NCBI RefSeq assembly: GCF_004345855.1
Contig: NZ_SLXN01000002.1
Span: 620,001-684,000, forward strand
Source of the DNA: Sphingomonas sp. BK235
GTDB lineage: Bacteria > Pseudomonadota > Alphaproteobacteria > Sphingomonadales > Sphingomonadaceae
Direction of reading: 5' to 3'
Length of the DNA: 64,000 nucleotides
Each line of letters begins with the position of its first letter. The first letter of the stretch is position 1. A program made the translations under genes and the position numbers. A model generated the notes under the pieces. The model saw only the letters and a program-made list of their open reading frames with translations. It searched no databases and had not been told where the DNA came from. Shown piece after piece: positions 17,695 to 27,664 of this stretch.

Positions 17695-19251
17695 ATGACG
17701 CTGCTGATCCCGCTGCTGGGCGACCAGCTCACCCCCACGCTCGCCAGCCTGCGCGACGTCGATCGCGGCGACGCGGTCGTGCTGATGATGGAGGTGTGGG
17801 ACGAGGCCAGCTACGTGCGCCACCACCAGAAGAAGATCGCGCTGATCTTCTCGGCGATGCGCCACTTCGCCGCGGCGCTGCGCGACGACGGCTGGACGGT
17901 CGACTATGTCGCGCTCGACGCGCGCGGCAACACGCAGAGCTTCACCGGCGAGGTCGAGCGCGCCGCCCAACGCCACCGCGCCAGCGCGATCCGCACCGTC
18001 GCGGGCGGCGAGTATCGCGTCCGTCAGGCGCAGGACGAATGGGCCGCGCGCACCGGTCTGCCGGTCGAGATCCTCCAGGACGACCGCTTCGTCTGCCCGC
18101 TGCCCGACTTCTTCGCCTGGGCGCAGCGCACGCGCGAGAAGCGGATGGAGTTCTTCTATCGCGACATGCGCCGCCGCACCGGGCTGCTGATGACCGCCGA
18201 CGGCACGCCCGAGGGCGGCCAGTGGAACTTCGACCATGACAATCGCGCCGGCCCGACCGCCGGGCGCAACTATCCCGCCCCGCTGCGTTTCGCGCCCGAC
18301 GAGACGACGCGCGAGGTGCTCGCGCTGGTGGCTGAGCGGTTCGGCGACCATTTCGGCGCGCTGGAGCCGTTCGCGCTGCCGGTGACGCGCGCGCAGGCGC
18401 TCCAGGCGCTCGACCTTTTCGTCGACGAGGCGCTGCCCGACTTCGGCCGCTATCAGGACGCGATGGTGGCGGGGCAGGACTATCTGTTCCACTCCAGCCT
18501 GTCGCTGTGCCTCAACCTCGGGCTGCTTGGGCCGGTGGAGGTGTGCGAGGCGGCGGTGCGCGCCTATCAGCGCGGGGGCGCGCCGATCAACTCGGTCGAG
18601 GGCTTCGTCCGCCAGATCATCGGCTGGCGCGAATATATGCGCGGCATGTACTGGTGGGACATGCCCGCCTTGGCCGAGCGCAACGCGCTGGACGCGACGC
18701 GCCCGCTGCCCGATTTCTACTGGACCGGCGAGACCGACATGCGCTGCCTCGCCGAGGCGGTCGACCAGACCCGGCGCGAGGCCTATGCGCACCACATCCA
18801 GCGGCTGATGGTGCTCGGCAATTTCGCGCTGCTCGCCGGGGTGGCACCGGCGGCGATCTCGGACTGGTTCCTGGTGGTCTATTTCGACGCTTATGAGTGG
18901 GTCGAGCTGCCCAACGTGGTCGGAATGAGCCAGTTCGCCGACGGCGGGGTGATCGCGTCCAAGCCCTATGTCGCGAGCGGTGCCTATATCGACCGCATGT
19001 CCGATTATTGCGGGCGGTGCCGCTACGACGTGAAGAAGAAGACGGGCGAGGGGGCGTGCCCGTTCAACGCGCTCTACTGGGACTTCGTCGCGCGCCACGA
19101 GCAGCGCTTCGCGCGCAACCCGCGGATGCGCAACGTCTATGCGACATGGCGGCGGTTCGACGACGCGCGCCGCGCGAACTATCGCGACAGCGCGCGCGCC
19201 TTCCTGGCGACGCTGGCGCCGGCCGCGCCGGGCTGGGCGCGGGCGGAATAG
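17695..19251 (+). CDS. FeS-type cryptochrome/photolyase (PhrB-like)
   Basis: This 518-residue flavoprotein belongs to the iron-sulfur bacterial cryptochrome/photolyase group, whose studied members (Agrobacterium PhrB) repair (6-4) photoproducts. Four cysteines at 351, 439, 442 and 455 (in MRCLAE, CGRC and GACPFN) match the published [4Fe-4S] ligands of PhrB at nearly the same positions. WNFDHDNR and the GWREYMRGMYWWDMP tract are family-typical. ATG 17695 starts the antenna-domain sequence TLLIPLLGDQL. It lies alone, 6 kb from the SPL-like gene. Confidence 0.92.
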   Translation: MTLLIPLLGDQLTPTLASLRDVDRGDAVVLMMEVWDEASYVRHHQKKIALIFSAMRHFAAALRDDGWTVDYVALDARGNTQSFTGEVERAAQRHRASAIRTVAGGEYRVRQAQDEWAARTGLPVEILQDDRFVCPLPDFFAWAQRTREKRMEFFYRDMRRRTGLLMTADGTPEGGQWNFDHDNRAGPTAGRNYPAPLRFAPDETTREVLALVAERFGDHFGALEPFALPVTRAQALQALDLFVDEALPDFGRYQDAMVAGQDYLFHSSLSLCLNLGLLGPVEVCEAAVRAYQRGGAPINSVEGFVRQIIGWREYMRGMYWWDMPALAERNALDATRPLPDFYWTGETDMRCLAEAVDQTRREAYAHHIQRLMVLGNFALLAGVAPAAISDWFLVVYFDAYEWVELPNVVGMSQFADGGVIASKPYVASGAYIDRMSDYCGRCRYDVKKKTGEGACPFNALYWDFVARHEQRFARNPRMRNVYATWRRFDDARRANYRDSARAFLATLAPAAPGWARAE

Positions 19252-19317
19252 GGGGCTCCGGTCGCATGTTGCAGCGACCGCCGCCACCCCTCCCTCGCTG
19301 GCGGTTAAATCGCGCCA

Positions 19318-19388
19318 GCGGCTGGATGGCCAGCCGTTGGATGGCGCGGGCGGTTGGATGACGCCACCCGTTGGATGGCGCCACCCGT
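19318..19388. repeat. Short imperfect direct repeats (TTGGATGGCGCCACCCG-like)
   Basis: Several units of the form GTTGGATGRCGCCACCCG, some shortened, lie head to tail between the photolyase and TonB receptor stop codons. The genes are convergent here. The units are low in number and imperfect. Their origin could be slippage; no function is evident. Confidence 0.5.
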
Positions 19389-19409
19389 CAGACAATCCCA
19401 GCCCTCGGG

Positions 19410-22400
19410 TCAGAACCGCGCGCGGACGCCGACCCGGTAGATCCGCCCCAGCGTGTCGTACAGCGCCGGGTTAACGTCCAGCCCGGTGTTGGTCTGCGGC
19501 GAGGGCTCGGGGTCGTGGTCGAGCAGATTGTCGACCTTGAAGTACATGTTCACTTCCTTGGTGATGTTCACCCCACCGCCGATGTCGAGATAGAAGGCGC
19601 CCTTCATCCGGTTGCGGTCGATCGTCGGGTTGGCCGCGGTGGATTCGGGGCAGGTGCCCGGCGCGCAGACGACATATTGATTGCCGATCACGCCGTTGCT
19701 GAACCAGCGCTGCTGCAGCAGCAGGTTGAACTTGTCATTCTCATAGGTCTGGATCGCGAGCAGCTTCCAGTCGGGGGTGGCGCCCGAATTGGCGCCCGCG
19801 GTGTCGACCGGCACCGTGCCCGGCAGGCCCGGATCGGTGACGAACTTCATCACATGCGTCGCCAGCGCGCGCATCGTGAAGCTGCCGCCCAGCGACAGCG
19901 GGTTGCGCCACTGATAGCTCGCCTCGATGTCGAAGCCGTCGGTGTCGATCGACGCCAGGTTGAACGACTGGACGTTGACGAACTTGGAATCGCCGTCGAG
20001 GTTGAACGCGCCGCACGTGTCCGGGATGTTGGCGACGACGCAGAGGTTGACGATCTGCTGCGCCGACAGGCTGGAGACGACGTCCTTCAGCTTGATCTTG
20101 TAATAGTCGAACGACAGGCTCAGCCCCGGCGCCCAGCTCGGCTGCGACAGCACCGCGCCCAGCTCGGTGCTGCGCGCCGTCTCCGGGCGCAGCGCCGAAT
20201 TACCGATCGTGTTCTGGATGATCAGCACCTGCTGGCCGTTGGGATTGGCCGGAGTCGGGCGCGGGTCGGTGAAATTGGGCACCGTGGTGGTCACCGGCGC
20301 GGCGAACAGCTCGGAGAGGTTGGGCGCACGCACGTCGCGCGACGTCACCGCGCGCAGGCGGAAGCCGTCGATCGGTGTCTCCCAGGTGCCGCCGACCTTC
20401 CAGGCGTAGATCACGCCCGAGGTGGAATAGCGCGTCGAGCGGCCCGCGACGTTGACATTGGCCTTGCCCAGCGCGGCCGAGTCGAGGATCGGCAGGTTGA
20501 GCTCGAGGAAGCTCTCCACCACGTCATATTTGCCGCGGCCGTTCTTGTAATTGCCCGCGTACCAGTTGCTGCCGTCGGTGGCGTTGAGGATCGGGTCGGC
20601 CGGGTAGAGCGCCGAATTGGGGCTCAGGTCGGACACGCCCGCGCCATAAGGGTCGGCGCGGACGCGGTAGAATTCGCGGCGATACTCGACGCCCATCGCG
20701 ACCGCGAGCGGCCCCGCCCACAGGTCCACCGGCGTGCCCGAGATGCTCGCGCCCGCGGCGTCCTGCGTCTGCCTTGTGTGCTGGAACGGGCCGTTCTCGG
20801 GGACGATATAGGCCAGCGCCTCGGCCGAGGGCTGAAAGTTGCCGAAGATGTTGATCGGGCGACAGCCCTGCGCGCGCGCCACCGGGTTGGCGCAGATGAT
20901 CTCGCCGTTCAGCCGCACCGCGTTGATCGCCTGGTCGTAGCGGCGGTTGATGCTGATGTTGTCGACGTTGATGTCGGTGATGTTGATCCCGTGCTGATAA
21001 TAGAGATCGTAGGTCCAATCGTCCCCGAACAGATTGGCCTTGCCCTTCAGCCCGCCGACGAAGCGATACTGGCGACGGTCGGTGTTGACCTTGATGTTCG
21101 GCAGGATCGCGTTGCTGAGGCCGTAGGAGAATTGCGTGATGTTGTTGCTCGCGCACTGCGCGACGATCGAGGCGGGCAGATAGGGGTTGGCGCACTGGAT
21201 GGTCAGCCCGGTGCGCGCGGCGCCGGGATTGGGCTGGTTGTTGCTCTTGACCTGCGCGATATTGGCGGTGACGTAGAATTCCATGTCGGGCGTCACGTCG
21301 AAGCCGACGCGCGTGTAGGCGTTGATCCGCTCCAGCCCCGACTGGAGCGAGGTGCCCGAGCCGACATGGCCGGACTGGTCGCCGCCGACGCAGAAGCCGA
21401 CGTAGCAGCCGATCACGCTGCCCCCGGCGGTGCGCGACGGCACGCCGTTGGAGCCATAGTTGAACGGCACCGGGTTGCCGCTGGCATCGAACGCGGTGCC
21501 CTGCAGCGGCCCCGCCGAGATCAGCCCGTATTTGGTGTATTGATAGGCCTGGCCATGGTCGCGGTAGAGGAACTGCGGGTTGCCGTTGTTGCGGATGCCG
21601 GTGTCGACCAATGTGGTGGCGCGGTACCAGTCGCGGCTGCCGGCGAGATCCTCGCCGAAGTCGCCCGGGCCGACGCCCTGGTCCTTGGCATATTCGGTGC
21701 TGACGACGAGGTGGAGCCGGTCGTCGGCGAAGGCATGCCCCGCCGCGGCCTGGAGCAGCACCTGACCGCCGTCGCCATAGGTGGTGACGCCGGTCTGCGC
21801 GTTGGCCTTGAACCCCTCGAAGCGCGTGTCGGTGACGAAGTTGATGACGCCGCCGACCGCGTCCGAGCCGTAGGACGCCGAGGCGCCGCCGGTGACGATG
21901 TCGACGCGCTTGATGAGCAGCTGCGGGAACTGGCTGATGTCGGGCACGCCGGTGACGTTGGCGCCGACGACGCGCTGGCCGTCGAGCAACGTCAGCGTGC
22001 GGATCGTGCCGAGGCCGCGCAGCGAGAAGGAGCTGAGCCCCTGCGTGCCGCTCGACGTGCTGAACGTGCCCGTCGCCGCGCCGGTCGAGCCCTGGAGCGA
22101 GGGCAATTGCGCGATCGTGTTGAAGATGTTGGGCTGCGCGTTGCGCGCGATCTGCTCCTCGCCGACCACGGTGGTGGGGGTCGGCGCGTTGAAGCCGCTC
22201 GCGGTGATGCGCGTGCCCGTGACGATGATGTCCGATGCCGCGGCCTGCGCCGGATCAGCGCCCTGGTCGGCCCCCTGAACGGCGGTGCCAGTCAGCGAAT
22301 CGGGGGCGGCGGGGTCGGCTGCGGCGGTGGTGACGGGCACGTCGGCGGGCGCGGGCTGCGCCGGTGCCGGGGCGGGCGGTCCGGCCACGGTCTGCGCCGC

Positions 22401-22496
22401 CGCGGGTGCCGCCGCGAGGACGAGCGCGAGCGCGGCGAGGCTGGTAGCGTTACCAGACAGGCTGGTCAGTCGTGCGCGCGTGGCCTTGATCATCAT
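19410..22496 (-). CDS. TonB-dependent receptor with extended N-terminus (carbohydrate-type)
   Basis: The 1028-residue outer-membrane receptor has a signal peptide (LAALALVLAAAPAAAQ) and an Ala/Pro/Asp-rich linker. Its TonB box region IIVTGTRI is followed by the plug, which ends near DIVTGGASASYGSDAVGGVIN. The barrel ends YRVGVRARF. The large SusC-like/oligosaccharide-type architecture of sphingomonads fits. Extra Cys pairs occur in surface loops (GCYVGFCVGG, CAPGTCPES). Neighbours are gluconokinase, a GntR regulator and a GH55-like protein, so a sugar substrate is likely (inference). Confidence 0.88.
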   Translation of the reverse strand: MMIKATRARLTSLSGNATSLAALALVLAAAPAAAQTVAGPPAPAPAQPAPADVPVTTAAADPAAPDSLTGTAVQGADQGADPAQAAASDIIVTGTRITASGFNAPTPTTVVGEEQIARNAQPNIFNTIAQLPSLQGSTGAATGTFSTSSGTQGLSSFSLRGLGTIRTLTLLDGQRVVGANVTGVPDISQFPQLLIKRVDIVTGGASASYGSDAVGGVINFVTDTRFEGFKANAQTGVTTYGDGGQVLLQAAAGHAFADDRLHLVVSTEYAKDQGVGPGDFGEDLAGSRDWYRATTLVDTGIRNNGNPQFLYRDHGQAYQYTKYGLISAGPLQGTAFDASGNPVPFNYGSNGVPSRTAGGSVIGCYVGFCVGGDQSGHVGSGTSLQSGLERINAYTRVGFDVTPDMEFYVTANIAQVKSNNQPNPGAARTGLTIQCANPYLPASIVAQCASNNITQFSYGLSNAILPNIKVNTDRRQYRFVGGLKGKANLFGDDWTYDLYYQHGINITDINVDNISINRRYDQAINAVRLNGEIICANPVARAQGCRPINIFGNFQPSAEALAYIVPENGPFQHTRQTQDAAGASISGTPVDLWAGPLAVAMGVEYRREFYRVRADPYGAGVSDLSPNSALYPADPILNATDGSNWYAGNYKNGRGKYDVVESFLELNLPILDSAALGKANVNVAGRSTRYSTSGVIYAWKVGGTWETPIDGFRLRAVTSRDVRAPNLSELFAAPVTTTVPNFTDPRPTPANPNGQQVLIIQNTIGNSALRPETARSTELGAVLSQPSWAPGLSLSFDYYKIKLKDVVSSLSAQQIVNLCVVANIPDTCGAFNLDGDSKFVNVQSFNLASIDTDGFDIEASYQWRNPLSLGGSFTMRALATHVMKFVTDPGLPGTVPVDTAGANSGATPDWKLLAIQTYENDKFNLLLQQRWFSNGVIGNQYVVCAPGTCPESTAANPTIDRNRMKGAFYLDIGGGVNITKEVNMYFKVDNLLDHDPEPSPQTNTGLDVNPALYDTLGRIYRVGVRARF

Positions 22497-22531
22497 CCAT
22501 CCATCCCTTTGGAAGCGCCCGCGCTGTCGCC

Positions 22532-22541
22532 GCGGTACCGC
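22532..22541. promoter_or_regulatory. Possible GntR-type operator upstream of the TonB receptor
   Basis: The palindrome GCGGTACCGC lies 36 bp before the receptor start, in the divergent gap with gluconokinase. FadR-subfamily GntR proteins bind palindromes centred on GGTnnACC-like halves, and such a regulator is encoded 1 kb away. A related TTGGTACAA stretch lies at 24122-24130 upstream of that regulator. Evidence is short-motif similarity only. Confidence 0.25.
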
Positions 22542-22709
22542 TGGTCTTGCGCGGCGCTATACCGCCAATGCCCGCGCGCAGCATCTACGACCAAAGTCGC
22601 GGCACGGGACGATCGCCGACCAAGGTCGCGCTGGCCAAGCCGCGGGCGAGGCGTGATAGCGGGGGCGGCGAGGCGACCCCGTTCGGGTCGCGCCGGAACG
22701 GGGCACGGG

Positions 22710-23288
22710 GTGCGGGTGAACGGGCAAGGGGACGGCGAGCGGTCGGGCGGCGCGCCGGCGGGGGCGGTCCCCGCGGACGGCGACGCGCTGGCGATCGTGG
22801 TGATGGGGGTCAGCGGCACCGGCAAGACGACGCTCGCGACCGCGCTGTCGCAGGCGCTCGGCTGCCCGATGCTCGAGGGCGACACCTATCATTCCGCCGC
22901 CAACGTCGCGAAGATGCGCGCGGGCGAGCCGCTGACCGACGCGGATCGCTGGCCGTGGCTCGATCATCTCGGCGCGGCGCTGGGCGACACCGCGCGCACC
23001 CGCGGGCGCGCGGTGGCGGCCTGCTCGGCGCTGCGGCGCGTGTATCGCGAGCGGCTGGCGCAGGCGTCGGGGCTGCGCCCCGCCTTCGTGCTGCTCGAGC
23101 TCGACCATGACGCGATCGCGCGGCGCATGTCGACGCGCGCTGGCCATTACATGCCGGTCACGCTGCTCGACAGCCAGCTCGCCACGCTGGAGCGACCCGG
23201 CGCCGACGAGCGCGCGCTGACGCTCGACTCGACCCGCCCGCCCGAGGCGCTGGTGGCGGCGGTGCGCGCGTGGCTGGGGCTGGGCTGA
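22710..23288 (+). CDS. gntK: Gluconokinase
   Basis: The enzyme phosphorylates D-gluconate to 6-phosphogluconate with ATP, feeding the Entner-Doudoroff pathway. The P-loop GVSGTGKTT lies about 33 residues in, followed by the gluconokinase signature LEGDTYHSAANVAKMRAGEP and LTDADRWPWL. CSALRRVYRERL and SRAGH-like lid residues (TRAGHYMP) are present. Length is 192 residues from GTG 22710; GTG 22716 is an alternative, and the poorly conserved Gly/Ala-rich leader makes the start uncertain. It is divergent from the TonB receptor. Confidence 0.9.
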   Translation: MRVNGQGDGERSGGAPAGAVPADGDALAIVVMGVSGTGKTTLATALSQALGCPMLEGDTYHSAANVAKMRAGEPLTDADRWPWLDHLGAALGDTARTRGRAVAACSALRRVYRERLAQASGLRPAFVLLELDHDAIARRMSTRAGHYMPVTLLDSQLATLERPGADERALTLDSTRPPEALVAAVRAWLGLG

Positions 23289-23353
23289 GAGCCGCGATGC
23301 TATGAGGTGAGGACGCCCGATCCACCCCGCGAGCGGGGCGGATCGTGAGTCCG

Positions 23354-24031
23354 TCACGGCATGAGGCGGCGGCGGCCCTGCGACAGATGCCAGCGCATCG
23401 CCAGCGCCGCGCCCTCGGCGTCCTGCGCGCGGATCGCGTCGACGATGGCGTCATGCTCCTCCATCATCGCGTCGATCACCGCGGGCGGGCGCGAGCGCGA
23501 GATGTCGACCCCCGCGCGCAACACCCGCATCACCCCGTCGAGCAGTTGGTCGTACACCAGCGGGAAGGAGGCGTTGGCGGTGGCCTCGACGATGGCGCGG
23601 TGCAGCCGCCAGTCCTCGTCATGCGCCGGCGCGTTGGACAGCAAAGCGGCGCGCAGCGCGGCGAGCGCGCGCTCGATCGTCTCCATCTGCTCGGGCGAGC
23701 GGCGCTGCGCCGCCAGCCGCGCCGCCTCCGCCTCGAGCACGAAGCGCACCTCATAGGTGCCCATCGCGGTCGCCAGCGTGTCCATCGGCATGTGCGTGCC
23801 GAGCCGTTCTGACGGGCGCCGCTTCACATAGGAGCCCGCGCCGCGCCGCGCCTCGGTGATGCCGTCCGACGCCAGCCGCGCCAGCGCCTCGCGCACGATC
23901 GTGCGCGACATGCCGAAGGTCTCGGCCAGCCGCGCCTCGGACGGCAGCCGGTCGCCCACTCCCAGCGCGTCGTCGTTGATGATCCGGACGATCGCGGAAT
24001 AAGCGCGGTCCGTCAGTCGTCCTTCGCTCAC
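23354..24031 (-). CDS. GntR/FadR-family transcriptional regulator
   Basis: This 225-residue repressor has an N-terminal winged helix (LPSEARLAETFGMSRTIVRE, about residues 30-49). The C-terminal all-helical FCD ligand domain carries the metal/ligand residues seen in DEDWRLHRAIVEATANA and the EEHDAIVDAIRAQDAEGA tract. Start GTG 24031 is supported by GGAGGGGG seven bases upstream. It is convergent with gluconokinase and probably controls the surrounding sugar genes (gntK, TonB receptor, GH55-like), by position only. Confidence 0.88.
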   Translation of the reverse strand: MSEGRLTDRAYSAIVRIINDDALGVGDRLPSEARLAETFGMSRTIVREALARLASDGITEARRGAGSYVKRRPSERLGTHMPMDTLATAMGTYEVRFVLEAEAARLAAQRRSPEQMETIERALAALRAALLSNAPAHDEDWRLHRAIVEATANASFPLVYDQLLDGVMRVLRAGVDISRSRPPAVIDAMMEEHDAIVDAIRAQDAEGAALAMRWHLSQGRRRLMP

Positions 24032-24260
24032 CTGAACCCCCTCCTGGTGACGCGAGCGGCATAGCCGAGCGCGCGACGCGTGGCGACGGGCTCCGCAACC
24101 TGTCGGACAGATATGGCGGGATTGGTACAAAAAGACTTGATCATTCAGTCGGTGCCGGCTCATACCGCATGAAGCTGTCCAACCGCTTCGCGGGGGACAA
24201 AGCGACCGGCGCGACGATGCCGGCGCCGTGCGGCAGCGACCGGACACGAGGAGGAGCAGG

Positions 24261-24509
24261 ATGACGATTCGCGCGATCACCGACGAGGCCCCCGCGGGCG
24301 TGGCGACGCTGGCGCAGCTGACGCCGACGCAGGTCAAGGTATTGCGCGGCGTCCGCTCGGGGCGGCTCAACAAGGAGATCGCCTTCGACCTCGGCATCGC
24401 CGAGGCGACCGTGAAGGCGCACATGACCGCGCTGATGCGCAAGCTCAACGTCCGCAACCGCACCCAGGTGGCGGTGGCCGCCGAGGCGCTGGTGGCGCAC
24501 GCCGGCTGA
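24261..24509 (+). CDS. Stand-alone LuxR/NarL-type HTH protein
   Basis: The 82-residue protein consists almost entirely of a LuxR C-terminal DNA-binding domain: LTPTQVKVLRGVRSGRLNKE, then IAFDLGIAEATVKAHMTALM with the recognition helix, then RKLNVRNRTQVAV. There is no receiver or ligand domain. A very good ribosome-binding site (GAGGAGGAGCAGG) precedes ATG 24261. It may be a partner or competitor of a full regulator. Target unknown; it lies between the GntR regulator and the GH55-like gene. Confidence 0.85.
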   Translation: MTIRAITDEAPAGVATLAQLTPTQVKVLRGVRSGRLNKEIAFDLGIAEATVKAHMTALMRKLNVRNRTQVAVAAEALVAHAG

Positions 24510-24579
24510 AGCGCTGGCGCGGCGCCGCACATCGCGGATAAGTACCTTAGAAGACGATAAATTTAGGGGGAGACGCGCG

Positions 24580-27500
24580 ATGGGTGCGAAGGTGATGCTC
24601 GGCGCCGCGGTGGTGGCGCTGGCGGCGGCGGCGGCGACCCCCGCGGCGGCGCGGTCCAGCTCGGTCTATCTCACCGCGCCCGACGACCCGCGCGCGATCA
24701 CGGTGCGCGGCGTCGGCGACGGCCGCGCCGACGACAGCGCCGCGATCCAGCAGGCGATCGACGCCGCCGCGGCCGCGAGCGAGGGCAAGGGCGGCGTCGT
24801 CTTCCTCCCCTCGGGCCGGTATCGCATCACGCGCACGATCCTGGTGCGCCCGGCGGTGCGGATCTTCGGCGTCGGCGCGACCCGGCCCGAGCTGGTGCTG
24901 GGCGATGCGACCCCCGGCTTCGGCAGCGGGGTCGCGGCGATGCTCGCCTTCACCGGGGAGGACCAGTATCGCGCGGGCAAGGCGGCGGTGCCCCCGCCCA
25001 CCACGGTGCCGTTCGACGCCAGCGTCTTCGACGCGACCTCCAGCACCTTCTATTCGGCGATCAGCAACGTCGATTTCCGCGTCGGCGCGGGCAATGACGG
25101 CGCGGTCGCGGTGCGCTTCCGCGTCGCGCAGCACGGCTATGTCCGCCACGCCGATTTCCACCTCGGCTCGGCGCTGGCGGGGGTGTATCAGGCGGGCAAC
25201 GAGTTCGAGAACCTGCGCTTCTACGGCGGCCGCTACGGCATCCTGACCGAGAAGACCTCGCCGGCCTGGCAGTTCACGCTGATCGATTCCGAGTTCCAGG
25301 GCCAGCGCGACGCCGCGATCCGCGAGCATGAGGTCGACCTCACCCTCGTCAACGTCGCGATCCGCGACACGCCGATCGGGATCGACATCGATCGCGGCTG
25401 GTCCGACTCGCTGTGGGGCAAGAACGTCCGCTTCGACAATGTCAGCCAGGCCGCGGTGGTGATCTCGGAGGAGAGCAGCGTCTTCACCCAGATCGGCTTC
25501 GACCAGGCGGTGGCGAGCAACACCCCGGTGTTCGCGCGCTTCCGCGACAGCGGGCGGACGATCGCGGGCAAGGGACAGCGCTACCGCGTCGCCGATTTCT
25601 CGCACGGGCTCGCGCTGGCGGGGCTGGGCGCGATCGGCAAGACCGCGACCACCGCCGACATCGCGCCGCTCGCGCGCGCGCCGCGCGCCACCCCGCCCGC
25701 GATCGCGGCGCTGCCGCCGGTGCGCGACTGGGTGAACGTCCGCACCCTGGGGGTGAAGGGCGACGACGCCACCGACGACACCGCCGCGCTCCAGCGCGCG
25801 ATCGACACGCATCGCGTGCTGTACCTGCCGATGGGACGCTATCGCGTCACCGACACGCTCAAGCTGCGCCCCGACACCGTGCTGATCGCGCTCCACCCGA
25901 GCCTGACGCATCTGTATCTGCCCGACGAGACCCCCGCCTTCGCCGGGGTGGGCAGCGCGCGCGCGCTGCTGGAGAGCGCGCGCGGCGGCAAGGCGATCGT
26001 CCACGGCGTCGGGCTGTGGACCGGCAGCGTCAACCCGCGCGCCACCGCGCTGCTGTGGCGCGCGGGCGCGGCGTCGATGGTCAACGACGTCAAGATCCAG
26101 GGCGGCGGCGGCACGGTGCTGACCGCGGGCAGCGCGATCAAGCCCAACGACCCGCGCGCGCGCCAGGACGGCCAATATCCCAGCATCTGGGTCACCGACG
26201 GCGGCGGCGGCACCTTCGCCGCGATCTGGTCGCCCAACACCCTGGCCTCGGCGGGCTTCCACGTGTCGAACACCAAGACGCCGGGCTATGTCTACGAATT
26301 GTCGGCGGAGCATCACTATCGCGCCGAGATCGTGCTCGACCATGTCGAGAATTGGGAGTTCCTCGCGCCGCAGACCGAACAGGAGGTGCGCGACGGCGTC
26401 AACGCGGTCTCGACCGAGATCCACCATTCGCGCAACATCCTGTTCGCCAATTACCACGGCTATCGCGTGACGCGGACGATCAAGCCGATGGACGCGGCGG
26501 TGAAGCTGTACGATTCGGGCGACATCCGCTTCCGCAACGTCCACGTCAACGCGGAGAGCGGCTTCGCGAGCTGCGACACCAAGGGCTGCGGCACCTATCT
26601 GCGCGCGAGCAAATTCCCGTTCGAGAACGCGATCAAGGACATGACCCGGCAGCAGGAGGTGCGCGAGCGCGAGTTCGCGCGGCTCGACGTGCCCGCCGCC
26701 CCCGCCAGCGCGGCGACCACCTCGGCGGTGCCGGTGTCGCCCGGCGTGGAGAAGCTGGCCGACGGCTTCTACTCGATCGCGGGCGGCGCGGTGGACAAGG
26801 CGGGCAAGCTCTATTTCATCGACCGCTTCTTCCACCGCATCCACGGCTGGTCGCGCGGCGAGGGGCTGTCGATCGTCGCGCAGGCGCCGCTCGACCCGGT
26901 CAATCTCGCGGTGGACCGGTCGGGCGACCTGCTGGTCCAGTCGTCGGCGGGGCGCGACGGCACGGTCTACAGCATCGATCCCGCCAGGCCCGAGGCGGTG
27001 CGCGTGATCGCGCCCACCGCGGCGCGCGCGCGCCCCGGCGCGACGACGCTGCTGCCCGTGAACGTCTGGGCCAACGGCGAGTTCGCCGACCGGATCGATC
27101 CCAAGACCTACGACTATCCGCCGATCGCCGCCTTTTTCACGAGCAAGATGGAGGAGGCCAAGCCGCAGGAATATGTCTCGCCCGACGGGTCGCTGGTGCT
27201 GCCCGCCTTCCGCGTGTGGAACCAGGGGCCGGACGATCATATCGGCTGGCGCTGGTCCGACACGCTCGATTCCTACGGGCTGGTCGGCGCCGCTCCGGGC
27301 AGCCGGGTGACGCTGACCAATTCGTCGGAGAACCGTACCTACAGCGGGCTGGTCGGCGAGAGCGGGCGGGTCACCGACCTCAAGGTGGTGGCCGAGCGCG
27401 GCGGCGAGAGCGTCGCGCGCGACGAGGCCGGCAACCTCTACGTCGCCAACGGCCAGGTCTTCGTCTACGCCCCCGACGGGCGCGAGACCAAGCGGATCGA

Positions 27501-27597
27501 CGTGCCCGAGCGGCCGCTCCAGCTGCTGATCGGCGGCGCCGACCGGCGCACCCTGTTCATCCTGACCCATCACGCGCTCTATGCCGCGCCGCTGTGA
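24580..27597 (+). CDS. Secreted GH55-like double beta-helix protein with C-terminal propeller-like region
   Basis: The 1005-residue protein has a signal peptide (ending ATPAAARSSS). Two pectate-lyase-3/GH55-type beta-helix modules each begin with the usual pattern: VRGVGDGRADDSAAIQQAID near residue 43 and VRTLGVKGDDATDDTAALQR near 386. GH55 enzymes are exo- or endo-beta-1,3-glucanases. From about residue 720 to the end the sequence changes to SMP-30/NHL-like repeats (DGFYSIAGGAVDKAGKLYFI, VNLAVDRSGDLLVQSS, SVARDEAGNLYVANGQVF), suggesting a beta-propeller. ATG 24580 follows TAGGGGGAGA. Secretion with polysaccharide binding or cleavage is inferred. Confidence 0.8.
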   Translation: MGAKVMLGAAVVALAAAAATPAAARSSSVYLTAPDDPRAITVRGVGDGRADDSAAIQQAIDAAAAASEGKGGVVFLPSGRYRITRTILVRPAVRIFGVGATRPELVLGDATPGFGSGVAAMLAFTGEDQYRAGKAAVPPPTTVPFDASVFDATSSTFYSAISNVDFRVGAGNDGAVAVRFRVAQHGYVRHADFHLGSALAGVYQAGNEFENLRFYGGRYGILTEKTSPAWQFTLIDSEFQGQRDAAIREHEVDLTLVNVAIRDTPIGIDIDRGWSDSLWGKNVRFDNVSQAAVVISEESSVFTQIGFDQAVASNTPVFARFRDSGRTIAGKGQRYRVADFSHGLALAGLGAIGKTATTADIAPLARAPRATPPAIAALPPVRDWVNVRTLGVKGDDATDDTAALQRAIDTHRVLYLPMGRYRVTDTLKLRPDTVLIALHPSLTHLYLPDETPAFAGVGSARALLESARGGKAIVHGVGLWTGSVNPRATALLWRAGAASMVNDVKIQGGGGTVLTAGSAIKPNDPRARQDGQYPSIWVTDGGGGTFAAIWSPNTLASAGFHVSNTKTPGYVYELSAEHHYRAEIVLDHVENWEFLAPQTEQEVRDGVNAVSTEIHHSRNILFANYHGYRVTRTIKPMDAAVKLYDSGDIRFRNVHVNAESGFASCDTKGCGTYLRASKFPFENAIKDMTRQQEVREREFARLDVPAAPASAATTSAVPVSPGVEKLADGFYSIAGGAVDKAGKLYFIDRFFHRIHGWSRGEGLSIVAQAPLDPVNLAVDRSGDLLVQSSAGRDGTVYSIDPARPEAVRVIAPTAARARPGATTLLPVNVWANGEFADRIDPKTYDYPPIAAFFTSKMEEAKPQEYVSPDGSLVLPAFRVWNQGPDDHIGWRWSDTLDSYGLVGAAPGSRVTLTNSSENRTYSGLVGESGRVTDLKVVAERGGESVARDEAGNLYVANGQVFVYAPDGRETKRIDVPERPLQLLIGGADRRTLFILTHHALYAAPL

Positions 27598-27664
27598 GCC
27601 GCGATTCACATGGACAAGGACATTCGCGCTGTAAAATTCGGCGGGTGCGCGCTACCAGCGCGGC

